From Phycomyces nitens (Eukaryota > Mucoromycota > Mucoromycetes > Mucorales > Phycomycetaceae), in the NCBI GenBank assembly GCA_022702545.1, contig JAHRBC010000005.1, forward strand, positions 4,340,001-4,404,000: DNA of 64,000 nucleotides, read 5' to 3'. Each line of letters begins with the position of its first letter. The stretch's first letter is position 1. Under the pieces are notes generated by a model, which saw nothing but the letters and a program-made list of their open reading frames with translations, did not search any database and had not been told where the DNA came from. The position numbers and the translations under genes are program-made. Shown one piece after another: positions 62,722-64,000 of this stretch.

Positions 62722-63002
62722 ATGGAAAAGGCAATCAAATGCGTCGTCTATGGTGGTGGAATCATTGCCACCGGTTACGCCCTCATGAAGTTCACTGTAC
62801 CCGATGAAGAGCAGATGCGTGCCGTAAGTACAATCAACAGCCGAAATCTCAATTAACAGCCCTGTAGCGCCTTCGCCCTGAACTCCAACGCGAGTACGAC
62901 ATTGCCCGTGCAAAGAGCAAAGAAAGACACTTGGCACTAATGGAGCACATGCGCGAGGCTGCAGAGACAAACAAGCCAATCTGGGACGAGAGACAGAAAT
63001 AA
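62722..63002 (+). CDS. cbp4: Cbp4-like mitochondrial complex III assembly factor
   Basis: Exons 62722-62823 and 62868-63002, joined across GTAAGT...GTAG; 78 residues. One N-terminal membrane span (about residues 8-26) is followed by a polar helix beginning with PDEEQMRARLRPELQ and ending NKPIWDERQ. This is the layout of fungal Cbp4 (a single-span inner-membrane protein of about 70-100 residues with a PTEEEL...PEL motif and a KPIW end), which stabilises cytochrome b during complex III assembly. The protein is too short for certainty, but both motifs and the length agree. It converges on the DUF1682 gene 139 bp away. Confidence 0.75.
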
Positions 63003-63141
63003 CGAAACCATTTTGAATATCTAGCAAATATATACACTTTTGTCTTGACAGATATCAGTATTATTGTCATTAGTATTTATTAATTTTATATAAACAATAT
63101 ATATATTATATTATATTATATTATATTATATTTTTATTTTT

Positions 63142-64000
63142 TTATCCTCTCTTGGTACGCTTCTTTTGTGCTCGCTTGGCTTCACGCGCACGCTCCTTCT
63201 CCTCCCATTTGCGCTGTTCGGCAGGTGGAAGGCTCTTTACGCGCTCTTCCTCTGCACGCTTGGCCTCTGCCTTTTTACGAACCAATTCCTCGGCACGCTC
63301 TTCAGCAAGGCGCTTGGCAATCTGCTTCTCAAAGGACTCGCGGTTCTTGCGAAGAGTAGCCTTGATGTCAGGAGTCAATTGGAGTTGAGCAATGGTATCT
63401 GGCAATTCACAGGCCAATTGGACAAGAGGATCAGTCTTTGAAAGAGTGATCTTGAATGTCATTGACAAGGTCAATCCAGTCTCGCCCTCAAACCTATACG
63501 CAACAAATCAATCTAGAGCCATTATTATTAACTATACTGTCTGCTTAGTCTTACTTTTCTGGCTCAATGGCAGGCATAGAAGAGATGATGAGCGAATCGA
63601 ATCCAGGGCAGTTGGTAATAACAGGCCCAACCTTTGCAATCAACAGATCAGCCAACTTTTGGGATTCGCTATAGACAACCATGTTTGAAGGCAGGTCGCT
63701 CTGGGCAAGCTTGGTCATTGATTTCTATAGACATCATTAGAACAATCCCCCAAACGAATCTTCTTACCAAATCATAGCGTCTGTCATGAATGGCCTTTGA
63801 GTCAGTCTTTGGCAAGATTGCAAACACAAATCTGTCACCAATTGCCTTGTCCAGAGTGATATCGAGTACCTTGGAGACAAATTTAGTCGATTGGTCTGGT
63901 ACCTCTTCAACTTACCACTCTGTCAGTTGGAACATTGGCCAATTCAAACAATGACAGGACCTTTGTGATACCATAGTTCAACATATCGTTGCGAGGCTTC
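63142..64000 (-). CDS. DUF1682 / CCDC47-like ER membrane protein, 3' part (5' partial)
   Basis: Visible exons: >64000-63916, 63869-63768, 63724-63555 and 63493-63142, all GT-AG and in phase; the gene continues beyond the window. The C-terminal ~230 residues show a mixed alpha/beta region (LANVPTDRV, VVYSESQKLADLL) followed by a highly charged coiled coil (RLAEERAEELVRKKAEAKRAEEE, LPPAEQRKWEEKERAREAKR) ending in KKRTKRG. This is the layout of the DUF1682/CCDC47 family, ER proteins that in animals act with the Sec61 translocon (PAT complex) and calcium handling. The transmembrane part is expected upstream. Confidence 0.75.

Overview
The window looks like nuclear DNA of an early-diverging filamentous fungus, most likely Mucoromycota (Mucorales-like). 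This is inference. It rests on AT-rich intergenic DNA full of microsatellites, many short introns (about 45-120 nt), a group III hybrid histidine kinase, a CreA/Mig1-type zinc finger, and relics of DIRS, LINE and Tc1/mariner elements. No tRNA, rRNA or CRISPR was seen.

Layout. 1-1109: last exon of a kelch/three-TM membrane protein whose three paralogues lie at 36.6-47.3 kb. 5.1-15.2 kb: single-copy genes: ipk1 (+), atg7 (-), a CreA/Mig1-like C2H2 regulator (+) and a secreted multicopper oxidase (+). 17.6-36 kb: repeat-rich domain with a dead LINE, two dead Tc1/mariner copies, a pair of LTR-like direct repeats enclosing five GC-rich 263-bp satellite units, and a DIRS element with inverted termini but no recombinase. 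36.6-47.3 kb: three tandem kelch-membrane genes of seven exons each, joined by two nearly identical intergenic cassettes. 48.2-48.7 kb: a small zinc-finger-like gene. 49.2-58.2 kb: a giant Nik1/Os-1-type hybrid histidine kinase with about 24 HAMP-type repeats. 61.3-64 kb: a homeobox gene, a cbp4-like mitochondrial assembly factor and the 3' part of a DUF1682/CCDC47 gene.

The genes do not form one pathway. The observations most worth following are the HAMP array with its 552-bp higher-order period, the homogenised cassettes between diverged kelch receptors, and six GC-AG introns in three genes (four of them in atg7). Exon joins were made by hand from reading phase, splice consensus and recalled family motifs; no search was run.
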